From NCBI RefSeq assembly GCF_048544455.1, contig NC_133537.1:20645541-20709540 (forward strand): a stretch of 64,000 nt of DNA, in the 5' to 3' direction. The position numbers were made by a program, and so were the translations under genes. The notes beneath the pieces were generated by a model. That model was not told where the DNA came from. It made no database searches and saw nothing but the letters and a program-made list of their open reading frames with translations. Shown here piece by piece: positions 21,660-35,175 of this stretch. This DNA is from Silene latifolia. Its lineage: Eukaryota > Streptophyta > Magnoliopsida > Caryophyllales > Caryophyllaceae. The first letter of the stretch is position 1. Every line of letters begins with the position of its first letter.

Positions 21660-23920
21660 TCTATATTAATAAAGGAAGCTTTTTTCGAGCGATTACAGAG
21701 TCTCCACCCATACTGAAACACCTAAGATTAATAAATAATGATAATTAAATGTAAATGAAAAAAAAAAAAAAAAAAAACTATAAAGAAACCTACATAAACA
21801 CAAAGTCCTAAAACCTATCAAATTGCATCACTGTTAGCTATATTGATAGGCATCCAACTACTAAATCTTTATCTTCCCAACTCTCTCTTAAATTAAAAAT
21901 TAAAAAAGAAATAAGAGTTTTGTTGCATTGTAAACAATACACATATCTATAAAAGATGGTTTATACACAAACCACTATACAAGTTTCGTTGATTTTCTTT
22001 TGCTTTTCTAATTTTGTGTTATGAAGTCTATACTATTTTACATTATATTAGTCACATATATTTGTTATTTTAATTTAATTGTTTTATTGATATTATTGTT
22101 ATACCCTATTTGCACATTACTTTCTTTTTTTACGTACTCACAATTCATCATATTCATTTTGGTTTTCTAATTTTTTCTTATTTGTAGGTCCTATGCTTTA
22201 ATCTTTGTCCGAAAGGTCCCAGATATTTGAAGATAAAACATTTGAAGGTTTCATTTGTGTGCCTTATTCAAATAGGAATTTGAAGATTAAACTTGCGTGG
22301 CGGTGAAGTTGACGATCATAGTGGAAAATTTCTTGGTTAATATTTATGTCTTTGAATTAGTTTTAAATATTTCTCAATTTCTATTAATTTCTTTATAGTC
22401 GTGTTCTTATCTTTCTGTTAATTTTTCTGCTATTGTTTCTAAAGTAATTGAATGTAAATGCACAAGAAATTAAACAGGTAGTAAAACTGAAGTATTATCT
22501 GTTTGATTAGTGTTTCCATATAAAAAGTAAACATTTCAAGTTTTTACGGTAAAACTTTAACAAACCGGTTTTTTCCAGTTTTGATAGAAATTCTAATCGT
22601 TGTGAAATACGTAAAACAAAGAATGTCGTTGAGAAGAATATGAAGGTAAGTTTGTTTAATGTTAATAAAATAATTACAATGATTTAGCTATAACCTACAC
22701 GTATAACATACTTGAATTCCTAATAAATTTGCTCTCTTAGAAGTTTTTAAGGTCTCATCTTGTGTAGGGCAGTTTTACACTAATATAATTGAAAAAACGG
22801 GTCTAAACGCGACTTTATTAGTGGATAAAAATGGTTATAAAAAAACGGTTTTACGATAAATTTGTGTAAAACCGCCTTACACAAGTATATTTGAGCCGTT
22901 TATGTCAAAACGGCTACAATTAAAGTTTAATCTTCAAGTTTAGTATACTCACTTACAAACGAATGTCTTTGCCTTTTTTTGAAAGGAATATTAGATCTTA
23001 GATATTTGTCCTACTTCAATTATTATGATCTTGAGCATAAAATTTATTTGTATCAAAATTTCAATATGTTTGAATGAGATTTGTTTGCATGAGATAATAC
23101 TTGAGTTATTGAGTACTATGTTTACTCAATATTTACCCGAAATTGAAATTTAAGAGGTGTTATAAACTCAAAAAGTGGAACAATAGAATAAATCTTATAC
23201 AGTAAGGTAAATTATCAATTTATCTTTGTTGATGGGTAGGAATGCCATTTTTTTACGACCACATAGCATAATTGTGTAATTGTGGGAGCAAGATTGTTAC
23301 ATCTGTGCAAGAGGACTTCAGCTCTCATTGTTGCCTTCGGTGAGCTTGCGAATGAATTTCACAACTGAAAAGAGATACCACGTTGTAATTTTCAATGGAA
23401 AGAGCTGGCGGAGTGGCGGAGTGGCAGATGGTCCGTAGATCGAATATGTATACTATGTTTATTAGTTCATAACTTCATATTATTAGCTCCCTCTTATCTT
23501 AGGAGTTTTGGAGACTCTCATATCATTAGCAGTACCCAAAATCTTCCAATTTTCCGTTCTACTAAGATGATTAATTTTCTATAGAGCAGAGTTTCATTGT
23601 TGATCTAAAACTTTTATACTTTTATTTTAACATTTACACTACTTAGTCCTTTGTGGCGCCACCGTGTAAGTAAGGTTTAAAATTTACATATGAATTGTGT
23701 TTCCCTTATTCGATTCACCAACTAATGGTTCACTTGAACTACAACTGTATATGACTTTAACTTAATTTTCATGTGAATTCAGACATATTATCTAAAATGA
23801 CTTTATTTTAGTTTTTTACAAGAATGTTACATACTCATACCTTTAACATTTACAATTACCGCATTATAATTAATAGAACTTTACAAATAGGCCCGTGCAT
23901 CGCACGGGCATTAAATCTAG
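21660..23920 (+). mobile_element. Non-autonomous Helitron B (about 2.26 kb)
   Basis: It starts TCTATATTAATAAAGGAAGC immediately after the CTAG of Helitron A. It ends with the same hairpin (CCCGTGC/GCACGGG, 23892-23908) and CTAG at 23917-23920. The first ~40 bases and last ~30 bases match Helitron A, so they are one family. No coding region is recognised. Confidence 0.75.
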
Positions 23921-24943
23921 TATATATATAAAAGAGAGTTTTTTCGAGCGATTCTAGAGCGTCCACATCATCAAAAATTAATTTAGAAAAGTTTCATAAA
24001 TAATATTTTCCACATAAAAAATAAAGTAGAGAATCTTTTAATTATTATAATATCTATATTTCCTATTTTATATTCATGAGAAGTTTCTAATTTTTATATA
24101 AAAACTTTGACATTTTATCTGGCAAAAAAATGTGATTATAAAAATTATGAAAATAATATAATTAGATTCGTGGTAAAAAATGCTTTCGTTAGAGTATAGA
24201 TTTCATATGATTTGCACATACGAGTATTAAAGATTTGCACATACGAGTATTAAAGATGGTGTACTTCTTTTAATATGTTATATGTCCCACATTGAAAAAC
24301 AATGTTAGTGTGGTGATTATAATACGTATAAATTATATAATTGTCCCACATCGAAAGATTAACATAAGGTGGGTGATCCTATCAATACTATATATTAAAT
24401 CCAGAAACCAAGAGATTTCAATGTAATTAAAGAAAGTTATACAAATTAATTATACTATAAAGTTTTAAATCACTAGCACCGTGTGATGGACCCGATTAAG
24501 GGATCTCAATGCAAATATTATATAGTTTGGGTTAAAATTAAATTATATAGAAGCTTAGTAATTTTCCTAAACATTTGTAAGAGACTAAAACATGGTCAAT
24601 TTCCTTAAAATAAAATAATTAATTAAGATAGTCAATTTCCTTAAAATAAAATAATTAATTAAGATGGTCAATTTCAAGGATACTAAAAGAAAGAAGATGC
24701 TTGGTAATTTTCCTAAATATTTATATAAGATTAGAAGATGGTCAATTTTCTTAAAATAAAATAATTAATTAATATAAACATGTACACTTATGGTATTAAT
24801 TATTATCATCATAAAATTATATATTAAATTTAAAATCTATGCAATTTTATTAAATTTTATAGTTTATTAGATGTATAGAGATGTTAATTATTTAACATAC
24901 AAAAACATAATAAGTAGGTTATAAATAATTCAAGTTAGATTCC

Positions 24944-25052
<109 letters not shown>

Positions 25053-27173
25053 GAGTTTTTTCGAGCGATCTGAGAGCGTCCACATCATCAAAAACCAATT
25101 TAGGAAACTATAATTTTTGATGTAAAAATAAAGTGGAAAATCTTTTAATTATTATAATATGTATATTTCCTAAATTATATTCAAGTGATATTTCCAATTT
25201 TTATATCAAACTTTTACATTTCATTTGGCAAAAAAATATCGTTAAAAAAATTATGAAAATAATATAATTAGCTTTGTGTTAAAAAATGCTATCATTAGAG
25301 TATAAATTTCATATTATTTGCACATATTAAAGATGGTGTACTTCTTAATACGTAAAATTGTGTACTTTTTCGTATGTTTTGTCCCACATTGGAAAATAAG
25401 TAGGTGTGGTGAATATACTACATATAAATAGTAGAATTGTTCCACATCGAAAGATTAGTATAAGGTTATGTGATCCTATGATTATAAATAGGATGCATAT
25501 TTGGATTTTATGTATCCACCCAAAATTTTTTGAGTCTCATAAATATTGTTTTAAAGAGTTCTTAAGATTTTATATCATTATCTACGATATGATATAAAAA
25601 ATAAAGTGGAAATCGTTGGGAACTACCCGGAAAAGAGTTAAGAACATGAACAAGAAAATAAAAAAAAATAACTAAAGGTTTTACTAATGGTAGTCTCCTG
25701 ACACAATACAAAACTAAAGATTTTACTAATGGTAGTCTCCTGACACAATACAAAACTAAAGATTTTACTAATGGTTGTCTTCTGAATGCATTAATAGAGC
25801 GTTAATGAGTCGTTATATGTACGATGTAGAGATCCATATCTAATGATCGAGACTAAGTGGTTTTACCTTCAAAGAAAAATAATACAATAGTGGTTTTTTA
25901 AGAAGAGACATGTATTTCTTGGTATGTTATATCTTTCACATTGAAAAATAATGTAGACATTATGAACATACTACGTCTAAATAATAAATTATGTATCTCA
26001 TTGTAATAATAGTATACGGTAGAGTGAATCTATAAATATAAATAAGAGACATCCTTGAAACTTAGGTATTAATACAAATTTTTTTGATATAAAAGATATA
26101 GACTTTTTAGTATGTTATATGTCCCACATTGAAAAATAATGTAGGTGTTGTGAATATATTATGTATAAATAATATAAATGTCCATATATATACATTTTCT
26201 ATATTATATTAAAGTGATCTTAATAATTTTGATATAAAAACTTTATATTTCATTTGAAAAAAAAGTATATTATGAAAATTATATAATTAGATTGTGACAA
26301 AAAAATGCTATCATTAGAGTGTATATGTATATTGTATTGTATTGTATTTTCTCATTATTAAATCGGGTTGATGTCAAAGTAGGTGCAAAAAAAAAAAATG
26401 GTGTACATAGTATATTATTTGTCCTACATTGAAAAGTAACGTAAGTGCGGTGAATATACTATTTATAAATATTAGAATTGTCCCACATCGGAAGATTACC
26501 ATAAGGCATGGTGATCTTATGATTATAAATAGAAGTCATAACCCAACTTTTGATTCCCTTAAGTATTGTCAGAGATAACTCTTAAAAGAGTTTGACAATA
26601 ATGATTTCTAACCTAAGTTAATGTTTGGAAAATCTTTTATTTATTATAATATATACTATCAAATAGAATTTTCTCACATCGAAATTTAGCATAAGATGGG
26701 TGATTCTATGAGGATCCTTGGTACTTAGGCATTAACCCAAAATCTTTTGAGTCGCTTAAGTATTGTCTTGGAGAGCTCTTAAAAGTTTATATCATTATAT
26801 TTTCTACCTATGGATTTTATATGTCACATATTGAAAAATAATGTAGGTGTGGTAAATATACTATGTTTAAATAATATAATTAGAATTGTGTTAAAAAATA
26901 TTCTATCATTAGAGTATAGGTTCTTATCATTTGCACATAATTTAGTTATGATAAAAAAAAAATAGAAAACAAACGTCCATGGTAGCATGTGTAATCTAAC
27001 AAAGTTCAAGGTTACCTTGAGAAATTTTCAATATTATAATGATATAGTTAATTAAATTTGCATTTAAAAAAGAGATATCCGTACCAATAAAACAATAAAG
27101 GGGGTATTATTTTTTAATTGTTATTTTATTGTCACGCCATCAAACTTAACGTCCATTTAACAGCCTTTACATT

Positions 27174-27295
27174 AGGGGGTACCATGGGCAAAAAAATGGA
27201 ACCTCAAGGGTACCATAGGCAGATTTTTAAAAGTAGGGGTAACATGGAATATCGAACAAAATTAAGGGGTACCACGGGAAATTTCCGTATCTCAA
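27174..27295. repeat. Four imperfect copies of an AGGGGTACCATGGG motif
   Basis: Variants of GGGGTACCATGGG recur about every 35 bp (27176, ~27208, ~27235, ~27274) in an otherwise unique stretch of the nested Helitron. The frame through it is open but has no protein character. Confidence 0.5.
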
Positions 27296-27922
27296 TTATG
27301 TTAAATTTTGTTTGAAGAAAAACAACGTACAAATATTAATGGAGAGTACTTGATCATATTATTAAATTTAAATATAACTATTAGATATAATGAGTAGCAA
27401 TTGTCTGTATTCGGTATTCGTGATCTGGTTGGATGTCGAGCTAAGTGCAAAAAAGATGGTGTAATTCTGAGTATGTTATTTGTCCCACATTGAAAAATAA
27501 TGCAGGTTTGATAAATAATTACAAATAAGAGTTAACCCACGTATATATTAATCTTTTTTTTTTTTTTTGAAAGAGATAATTTTAATAATATGTAAACAAA
27601 TCACTAGACATATAATGTAACATTAAACGTTATAACTTTTTTTTTTTGCATTATAAATAAGCTAATTACCCCATTGCAACGCACGGGCATTCAAACTAGT
27701 GATTATAAATAGGAGTCATCATTGGAACCTATATACCAACCAAAAACTTTTTGAGTCTCTTAAGTATTGTTTTGGAGATCTCTTAAGAGTTTATATATAC
27801 ATATTTTTTCTATATTATGTATTATATTCAAGTGATGTTTATAATCTTTATATAAAAACTTATACATGTCATTTGCCAAAAAAGTATTATAAAAAAAAAC
27901 GTGCGAATATTAATAAATAGTA

Positions 27923-28176
27923 CTCCCTCCATTCAAGACCAAATACAACATTTTCATTTACACACTTACCAAGACACAAATTACAGCGTAAATATCTTTA
28001 AGTTTACATTATAAAAAATTTAAAGTTTGATATTCTCATTGTACTTTATAGGTGAATCAAATAAGATCTCACATGACCATATTTTGTCTTACATATTGCA
28101 AGGAATCGTAAAGATTCTATTCGTTCATGAATAGTGTAAAAAAACGAATGTTGTATTTGGTCTTGAATCGAGGGAG
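27923..28176. mobile_element. Stowaway-like MITE (254 bp)
   Basis: CTCCCTCCATTCAAGACCAA and its inverted partner (TTGGTCTTGAATCGAGGGAG) are flanked by TA on both sides (27921-27922 and 28177-28178), typical of Tc1/mariner-derived Stowaway elements. It is inserted in one promoter-type repeat unit. Confidence 0.75.
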
Positions 28177-28260
28177 TATAGTATTTGCTCATTATTATTA
28201 ACCTGGGTTAGATGTCGAATTATGTGCGAAAAAGATGGTGTATTTCTAAGTATGTTATTT

Positions 28261-28391
28261 GTCCCACATTGAAAAATATGTTGGTGTGGTGAATATATTA
28301 CGTATAAATAATAGAATTGTTACGTATAAATAATAGAATTGTCCCACATCGAAAGTTTAGCATAAGGTGGGTGATCATATGATTATAAATA
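28261..28391 (+). promoter_or_regulatory. Best-preserved double USE-TATA module (snRNA-type promoter motif)
   Basis: GTCCCACATTG (28261-28271) is followed 31 bp later by TATAAATA (28303-28310). GTCCCACATCG (28341-28351) is followed 32 bp later by TATAAATA (28384-28391). The plant U-snRNA upstream sequence element is RTCCCACATCG; a spacing of about 33 bp to the TATA box is that of the polymerase II type. In this copy a 21-bp stretch around the first TATA box is directly duplicated. Downstream sequence does not match any snRNA I know. Confidence 0.5.
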
Positions 28392-30477
28392 GAAGACATC
28401 CTTAGAACCTAAATACCAACCCAAAACCTTCTGAGCCTCTTAAGCATTGTTTTGGAGAGCTCTTAAGAGTTTATATCATTAACTCCACGATATGATATAT
28501 ATATTTTTTATATTATGTCCAAGTGGTGTTTATAATTTTTATATAAAAACTTATACATCTCATTTAGCAAAAAAGTAACATAATTTTTTTTTTTAAAAAA
28601 AATTATATAATTAGATTCGTGGTAAATAAATGCTAGCATTAGAATATAGTATCATATTATTTGCACATATTTTAATTACGATAAGAAGTTAAAAAAAATG
28701 CACTATACGAATTTTAATAAATAGTACTCCTATAGTATTTGCTTATTATTATTAAACTGGGTTAGATGTCGAATTAGGTGTGAAAAAGATGGTGTATTTC
28801 TAAGTATATTGTTTGTCCCACATTGAAAAATAATGTAGGTGTGGTAAAATACTACATATAAATAGTTGAATTGTCCCACATTAGAAGATTATCATGAGGT
28901 GAGGTATCACATGATTATAAATATGAGTCATAACTTAGGGGTATCAACCCAAAATCTTTTGAATCGCTTAAAAATTATCTTAGAGAGTTCTTATAAGAGT
29001 TTGTATTAACGACAAACCTTAGTTACAACAATACCATACAAATATTAATCACGTAGATATTTATAAAAGCGATTATATATTACTATATTAGTGATATTAT
29101 AATGTTTATTTTAAGACAATCGATAGTATAATAACTTTATTTAAGACAAAGTCATAATTAAAAAATAAAATGGGTGCTAAATATACATAAATTTGTTTGT
29201 GACATAATGATAATCTCTGCACTAAAATAGAAAATTTATGAATTATAATACAATTAAGTGTTGCATAAAAAGATCTTAAATCCACAAACAAATCAATAAT
29301 GAGCTTTTTTACTTTGATAAATAGTAGAATTAAATCTTTTTAACTTTCAAATATAGGTAATTATTATGCCTCATTACATTTGAGCAACTAAAATACATCA
29401 TAATTTTTAACCATTAATCAAAATCGCACCAGAAAAAGGAAATATTTTGCATTTGTTTATACATTCTATTGCTCCCTTAATTACATCTTAAAAGTTGTGT
29501 TAGGAAAAAAAATGTAATTTAAATTATATCATTTGTACATATTTTAATTATGACAAAAAATAGAAAAAAACGTACGAATATAAATAGATAGTATAATATT
29601 TTCTCATTATTAAATCGGGTTGGATATCGAAATAGGTGCAAAAAAGATGGTGTACTTTTTCGTGTGTTATTTGTCCCACATTGAAAAATAATGTAGGTGT
29701 GGTAAATATACTACATATAAATAGTTGAATTGTCCCACATCAGAAAATTATCATAAGGTGGAGTGATCTTAAAAATTAATTTAGGAAAGTATTATAAATA
29801 ATATTTTTTGATGTAAAAAATAAAGTGGAGAATCTTTTAATTATTATAAAATTTATTTCCTATATTATATTCAAGTGATGTTTCTAATTTTTATATAAAA
29901 AATTTTACATTTCATTTGGCAAAAAAATATCATTAAGAAAATTATGAAAATAACATAATTTGATTCGTGGTAAAAATGATATCATTAGCGTATAGATTTC
30001 ATATAATTTGTACATATATAAAATTGTGTACTTCTTAGTATGTTATATGTCTCACATTGAAAAATAATGTAGGATTATATAAAAATAATAGAATTGTCCC
30101 ACATCGAAAGATTAACAAGATGTAGTGGTCTTATGATTATAAATATGAGGCATCCTTGGAACTTAGGTATCAACCTAACATCTTTTGCGTCTCTTAAATA
30201 AGTTGTTTTGACTTTTGATCATATCTAAATAAATGATTAGACATAAGATATAAATATTAAGACCTTATAACCAATTTTTTTAACTAAGTTAATTACCCCG
30301 TTGCAACGCATGGGCATCCAAACTAGTTTAAAACTATTTTGTGCTTTGATAGAAGTGATGAGTGATCTAAGATACGTTTATGGGCTTCTTCTGTTATACA
30401 GTAGTAATAAGCAGAGCATTTGAACAATCAATTTTTAACTATCTTTTCATTTGAATGGGTTATTATTTGAAGTAGTT

Positions 30478-30740
30478 TGACCCCGTGCAATAAAGGCACG
30501 GTATCTATAGATTTTTTTATTTTTAATAAATTACTTATATAATAGTATTTTTAATGAATTACTTACAGATTTAGCAATTTATAATTTTATTTACATTTTA
30601 ATTAAGAGATTATAGTTTATAGTTTAATTAAAATAATACAATTTATTAGTTTTCTTATTTAGTGAATGCACTTAATTACAATTAGCTTTCTTATTTAAAA
30701 AGATGTTTTTTGGAGGGAAAAATATGAAGCTAACTTTTAT
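30478..30740 (-). mobile_element. Helitron 3' end fragment (family shared with 59731)
   Basis: On the minus strand this ends with hairpin CCGTGCC / GGCACGG-like arms and then CTAC, one base off CTAG. The next ~250 bp clearly resemble 59744-60290 (same GATTTAGCAATTTATA and GATGTTTTTTGGA stretches). The 5' end is not identified. Confidence 0.5.
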
Positions 30741-30830
30741 TTTATTAGATATGTGATTCTATGAATTTGTTTTACATAAAAATGTGTAAAGCAACCTTAA
30801 ATAATTTTTTTAACTATTATGCTCTCCAAC

Positions 30831-30968
30831 TAGGGGGTGTGCATGATCTAGTCTGGACAGGACCAGAATCGACCAAAACCGGAAATAAAAATTTCGGCCC
30901 GGTCTCCGATCCAAATTTATTAAGGATTTCGGTTTTTGGTCCATTCCAGTCCGGACCAGATTTACCGA
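30831..30968. mobile_element. Truncated hAT-like fragment
   Basis: It starts TAGGGGGTGTGCATGATC and has GGTCCGGAC-like interior words, as in other plant hAT MITEs, but no matching right end is visible. A 65-bp direct tandem duplication follows. Confidence 0.35.
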
Positions 30969-30985
30969 AATTACATTTTAACTTT

Positions 30986-31115
30986 CTTTCTTATGCTAGT
31001 TTACAAAAATTCTTTATAAATGTTATTTGTTATGAAATATTATTATTATTCTTTCTTATGCTAGTTTACAAAAATTCTTTATAAATGTTATTTGTTATGA
31101 AATATTATTATTATA
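30986..31115. repeat. 65-bp tandem duplication
   Basis: Two near-identical copies begin CTTTCTTATGCTAGTTTAC at 30986 and 31051 and continue through ...AAATATTATTATTA. Confidence 0.8.
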
Positions 31116-31136
31116 TGGATGTCCATCTTATAGGAT

Positions 31137-34100
31137 TGTGGACAACGCCCGCGGGAACTGCGTCCGCGGGATCCACACTAGGCATAATCGACTCGAGGTT
31201 CTTTCAAATCGAATTAAGACAAATTAGAGTCGCCACCAAGTTTTATGGGAACTTGGAACCGTTCAAGTCAACTTTACACCTTTCATCGAAAAGCATAAAG
31301 CCAATCGACTACGAGTGATTAAAGATAAAGACTTGTACCCTATATCACTCGATTTGAATGACTCTCGTAATCCAATGGTATTTAGACGGATCCACAAACC
31401 ATAGATCTTGAGTAAGGGGTGAGGGTACGTGTTAGGAAGCCCGTAAGGACACCTAACCCCGCCCGTCAATAACGGCCTCTACTAAGTCAAGTATCGGATT
31501 TCAAACAAGGTTGTAGCTACTGCGATATATGATATGCAAACATCGTTTTAAAACCCTAACATGTGACAACAATTTCTATGTCGTTTTAGATGCAACTAAA
31601 CTAACTTTGTCAAAGTTGTAATTTAGCATGTGGGTTGATTGATCTAACAACATACAAAACAAAGCAAACAAGGCTTAAGGGGAATGGGGGAGCCGTTGGG
31701 ATCTACCCTATTACAACCCAGGCATTTCATGCCGACACAACGAGAAATTAGAGATACAACTCGATCTATATACAATTGCTATATACGACACCATACACGA
31801 CACATGGCCATTCGGCCTAGGAAAACGTGCACAAAGGGGTGGCCCACGGTTTACATAACTCACGGCCTTGGGTCACTCCTCGTAATGCGTGCTTTCGCTT
31901 AATCTTATCGAATTAGACATTAGGTCACACACCAAAGCATGCATTAGCATAAATCGGGCCATGTCGCTTTAAACAACATGCGATTTACTACGCTCCTACA
32001 TGAATTGGAGTACAACTATCTAACCAAATAAGACTAAGGTTTTTGTAAATCATTTGACTCGACCAAATAGAAAACTAATTACAAACGAATTACAAGAAAC
32101 GACTCGATAAACAAAAGGTAATTACAAAATACGAAACAACGATGAACAAATGATATAAAGAAGCAAGAAAGACAAAAGACACGGCCACACCCACGGCCAA
32201 GCCACGGCCACCCTAGTTCCTAGGTTAGGTTCATTAGGTTAGATAGATTTGCAAAGCGATATGGGATATACATTAGAAATCGATGATAAAAGAGGTCAGA
32301 AGGCTTCGCCTAAAACCGAGTGTTCTACATGGCCTAAAGGGTCAAATTAGGTCAAGTTCGCTAATTAAATTAACTCGTCGAGTGTTAATAAGAAGGTGCT
32401 AATCACGCACTCTTATACTAGCGAGAAATCAGGTGAAAAGAGAGATGCATTCAATTAGGTTATAGAATTGTTAATCGATTTTTTAAGGCTATGTCGATGC
32501 CACCTAACATGTCTAATTAGGTTATTAAAACGATCTAATGCCGTCTAAATGAGTCATATGTTAACAATCAGAGGTCGAACTAACATGCGAAGGGTCCTAG
32601 GGCAGGTCGAATTGAACGAAACAAGCGAGGGGTCAAAAGCGAGGAACGAAGTTAGAATCCATTTTATTAATGCCCTACCTTGAACACGAGGATATGTAAA
32701 TGAGAAGGGGGATACGACCGACCGATGTGGCGGATTTCTTTCCCGACTCAAGTCAACGCGGGTGTTCATGGTGGTACTTTAACTCATACTCAGACTAAAC
32801 TAGTTTCATAGTTAACGATATCAAACGACGCAAAACGATAAACAATGTAAAACGAACAATGAAAAAACAAACATAAAAAGAACGAAATAAAAGGGAGAAG
32901 AGGAGGATTTGATGCACCCTCAACCTAAATGTATCGTTGACACCGTCTTGGGTCGTAATAGATCGTAGATTTTATCTCGAGAGGCCGTCGTCGACGAAGG
33001 AACAAAGCAACAAACACGTTTTTTGTAAATCTGGACAACAACTTTCAAACTGCAATTTCTCACTCGTTTCACAGTGAAAATTAGATTTAAAAGATGTTTT
33101 GAAAACTAGAAAGAGAGTAGAATAAAGATCTTAAAGCAAACCACGCTCGTTCTGAGTTATTGGGCACGAAAAACGAGCACAAACAGAACTGGATAGACAG
33201 GAAAAGCCGCGAAAACAGAGTGTATGACACTCTGTTTTTCGAGGGGATTCGTGTACTCTCAAGGTCAATTTGGCTCGTTAATCTTTGTCTAAGATGTAGA
33301 TGGATGTTATATGGTTAATTAGGAATAAGAAACTCGAATTTTATTGGAGATTTGAAGAGGGAACGAATGGTATTTCGAGAGAGACACAAACCGTTTCTCT
33401 GTTTGGATGTCTCGGTTTTGTCGAGAGTTTTGAGAGGCAATTAGGGTTTGTTTGTGGAGATTAATGCTGGTAAGTGATGGTAGTATGTATGGAGAACTTA
33501 GAGGAATGAAAGTATGGCAGAGGGGAGGTATTTATAGGGAGTTAAAGTAGGGTAAAAGAGAGCAACAAGCAGTCGGGCTCCCTGTTTCGCTGCTGCTGTC
33601 CAGCAGCTTTCATGAGCTCGTGTAGTGTTTTGGAGGGGTTTTTCTTGGTGGTTAAGCTAGGGTAATATGGGTAGGATACTAGGGTATGGTTTAGGGTTAA
33701 TGGGCACGGGTTTAAGTGGTGTTTGGAGCGGGTTTGGGGCTTGGCGAAGCTGAACACGGGTAAGGGAAAGGGTTGGTTGTGCGGGCTGTTTGGGACTCGA
33801 AAATAAGGAGGTACGAACGCGGGTTTGCGCGAGGTTAGGGCCTGGTTATGAGTATGAGTGATGGGCTGGGTTATGGGTCAAGAGTTGGCTTGAGTTTGCT
33901 TCGAAAACCGTGCTCAAATCGAGTTGAAAACGAGCTCAAAATCGCATACAAAACCATTGTAAAAAAACGAGTTCTTCAAATACGATTTACAAATTGATTT
34001 AAATTGATTTTTCAAATCAAGTAACTTAAGAATGATTTTTCAAATCAAATATCTATTTTATTTTCAATAAAATAAACTTAAGAAAATAAATTCAAATTAA

Positions 34101-34310
34101 AATAATAAAATGAATTCACTTTAATAAAACAAACATTAATTTAAATATCATTTAAATTGATAAAATATTTCATCGACGACGCCCATTCTACATCGTAAAA
34201 CGAGCTCCAAATAATGACAATGACAACTAAAGAATACATGTGTCCTATCATCATCGGGTGTTTGTCGGGTTCTCTATAAATTCCAATATCGACGGATACG
34301 GGTATCTACA
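31137..34310 (-). repeat. 3' LTR of the Tat/Ogre-like element
   Basis: This 3174-bp repeat is nearly identical to 39812-42987. On the minus strand a TATAAATA box (around 33535-33528) would give a start within the LTR. Small open frames inside are not supported as genes. Confidence 0.85.
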
Positions 34311-34325
34311 GAGCCCCCACTTTGA
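34311..34325 (-). other. Polypurine tract
   Basis: On the minus strand, TCAAAGTGGGGGCTC lies directly before the TGTAGATACC start of the 3' LTR. Confidence 0.7.
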
Positions 34326-34998
34326 CTGAGGCTTGGACAAGGCGAAAGTCAAAGTATACCCCAGTCCCTCTCGACCGAGGATTCGCATGGTCGTTTATAG
34401 TCCATTAGACTTGCGTATATAAGCTCTTGCCACCATAAGAAAAGATCATACCTGAAACTTCGTTGGGGATTAACTCTTGCTCCTGTTGCGTCAAATTATC
34501 ATCGTTGGTCGTCGACCCATAAAATTGCATATATGGTGGATTGAGCCTTATCCTTAGGCGCCTACGTACCCGTTTCTGACGGAATCAAACCTGCGTCGTA
34601 GTTCGGCAACTGCTAACACTTGCCCAAAGTTTATCATCAGCTGGCAGGTGCCCAAATTCATCATCTGTTGACACTTGCCCAAAGCTTATCATCTGCTGGC
34701 AGGTGACCAAATGGGACAGGACTTTCCGAGGAGGTTGCCGCCGCTTTCATCATTTGCTTTCAGCTAAGGAATTCTTCCATTTCATACTCTTGTATTGAAT
34801 TGAATTCTTGGCGGATGTCATCCTTTACATCTTGATAATGGTCTCTAAAGCCAACGGCTTCAGAGCCCCCAGTTTGTGATGGCTCTAAAGTCGAAGACTT
34901 TAGAGCCCCCAGTTGAAGCATATCCTGCTATATTTGAAACATAGAAAATGTACAAGCAATAATCATCACATAAGCACATTTGGATCATTTAAAAGATT

Positions 34999-35175
34999 GG
35001 GTCATCGACCCGAAAATTGAATTTTGAAAACTTTGAATAATTGGGTCATCGACCCGAATTTTGAATTTGTCATCATTTAGAATATTGGGCCATCGGCCCT
35101 TCAAAAATTGAATTTTGAATTTCGAAAGATTGGGTCATCGACCCACAAAGATTCCACTACTTGGGTCATCTATCC
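34999..35175. repeat. About 44-bp tandem units with GGGTCATCGACCC palindrome
   Basis: The near-palindrome GGGTCATCGACCC recurs at 34999, 35043, 35087 (as GGGCCATCGGCCC, changed on both arms) and 35132, with a weaker copy at 35163. The first three intervals are 44, 44 and 45 bp. The units lie in the non-coding internal part of the LTR element between gag and the 3' LTR. Confidence 0.75.

Noticed and set aside
34999-35175. Regularly spaced palindromes considered as a CRISPR-like array
   Set aside because: The intervening segments are related to each other, not unique, and the context is a plant LTR element. It is a tandem repeat.
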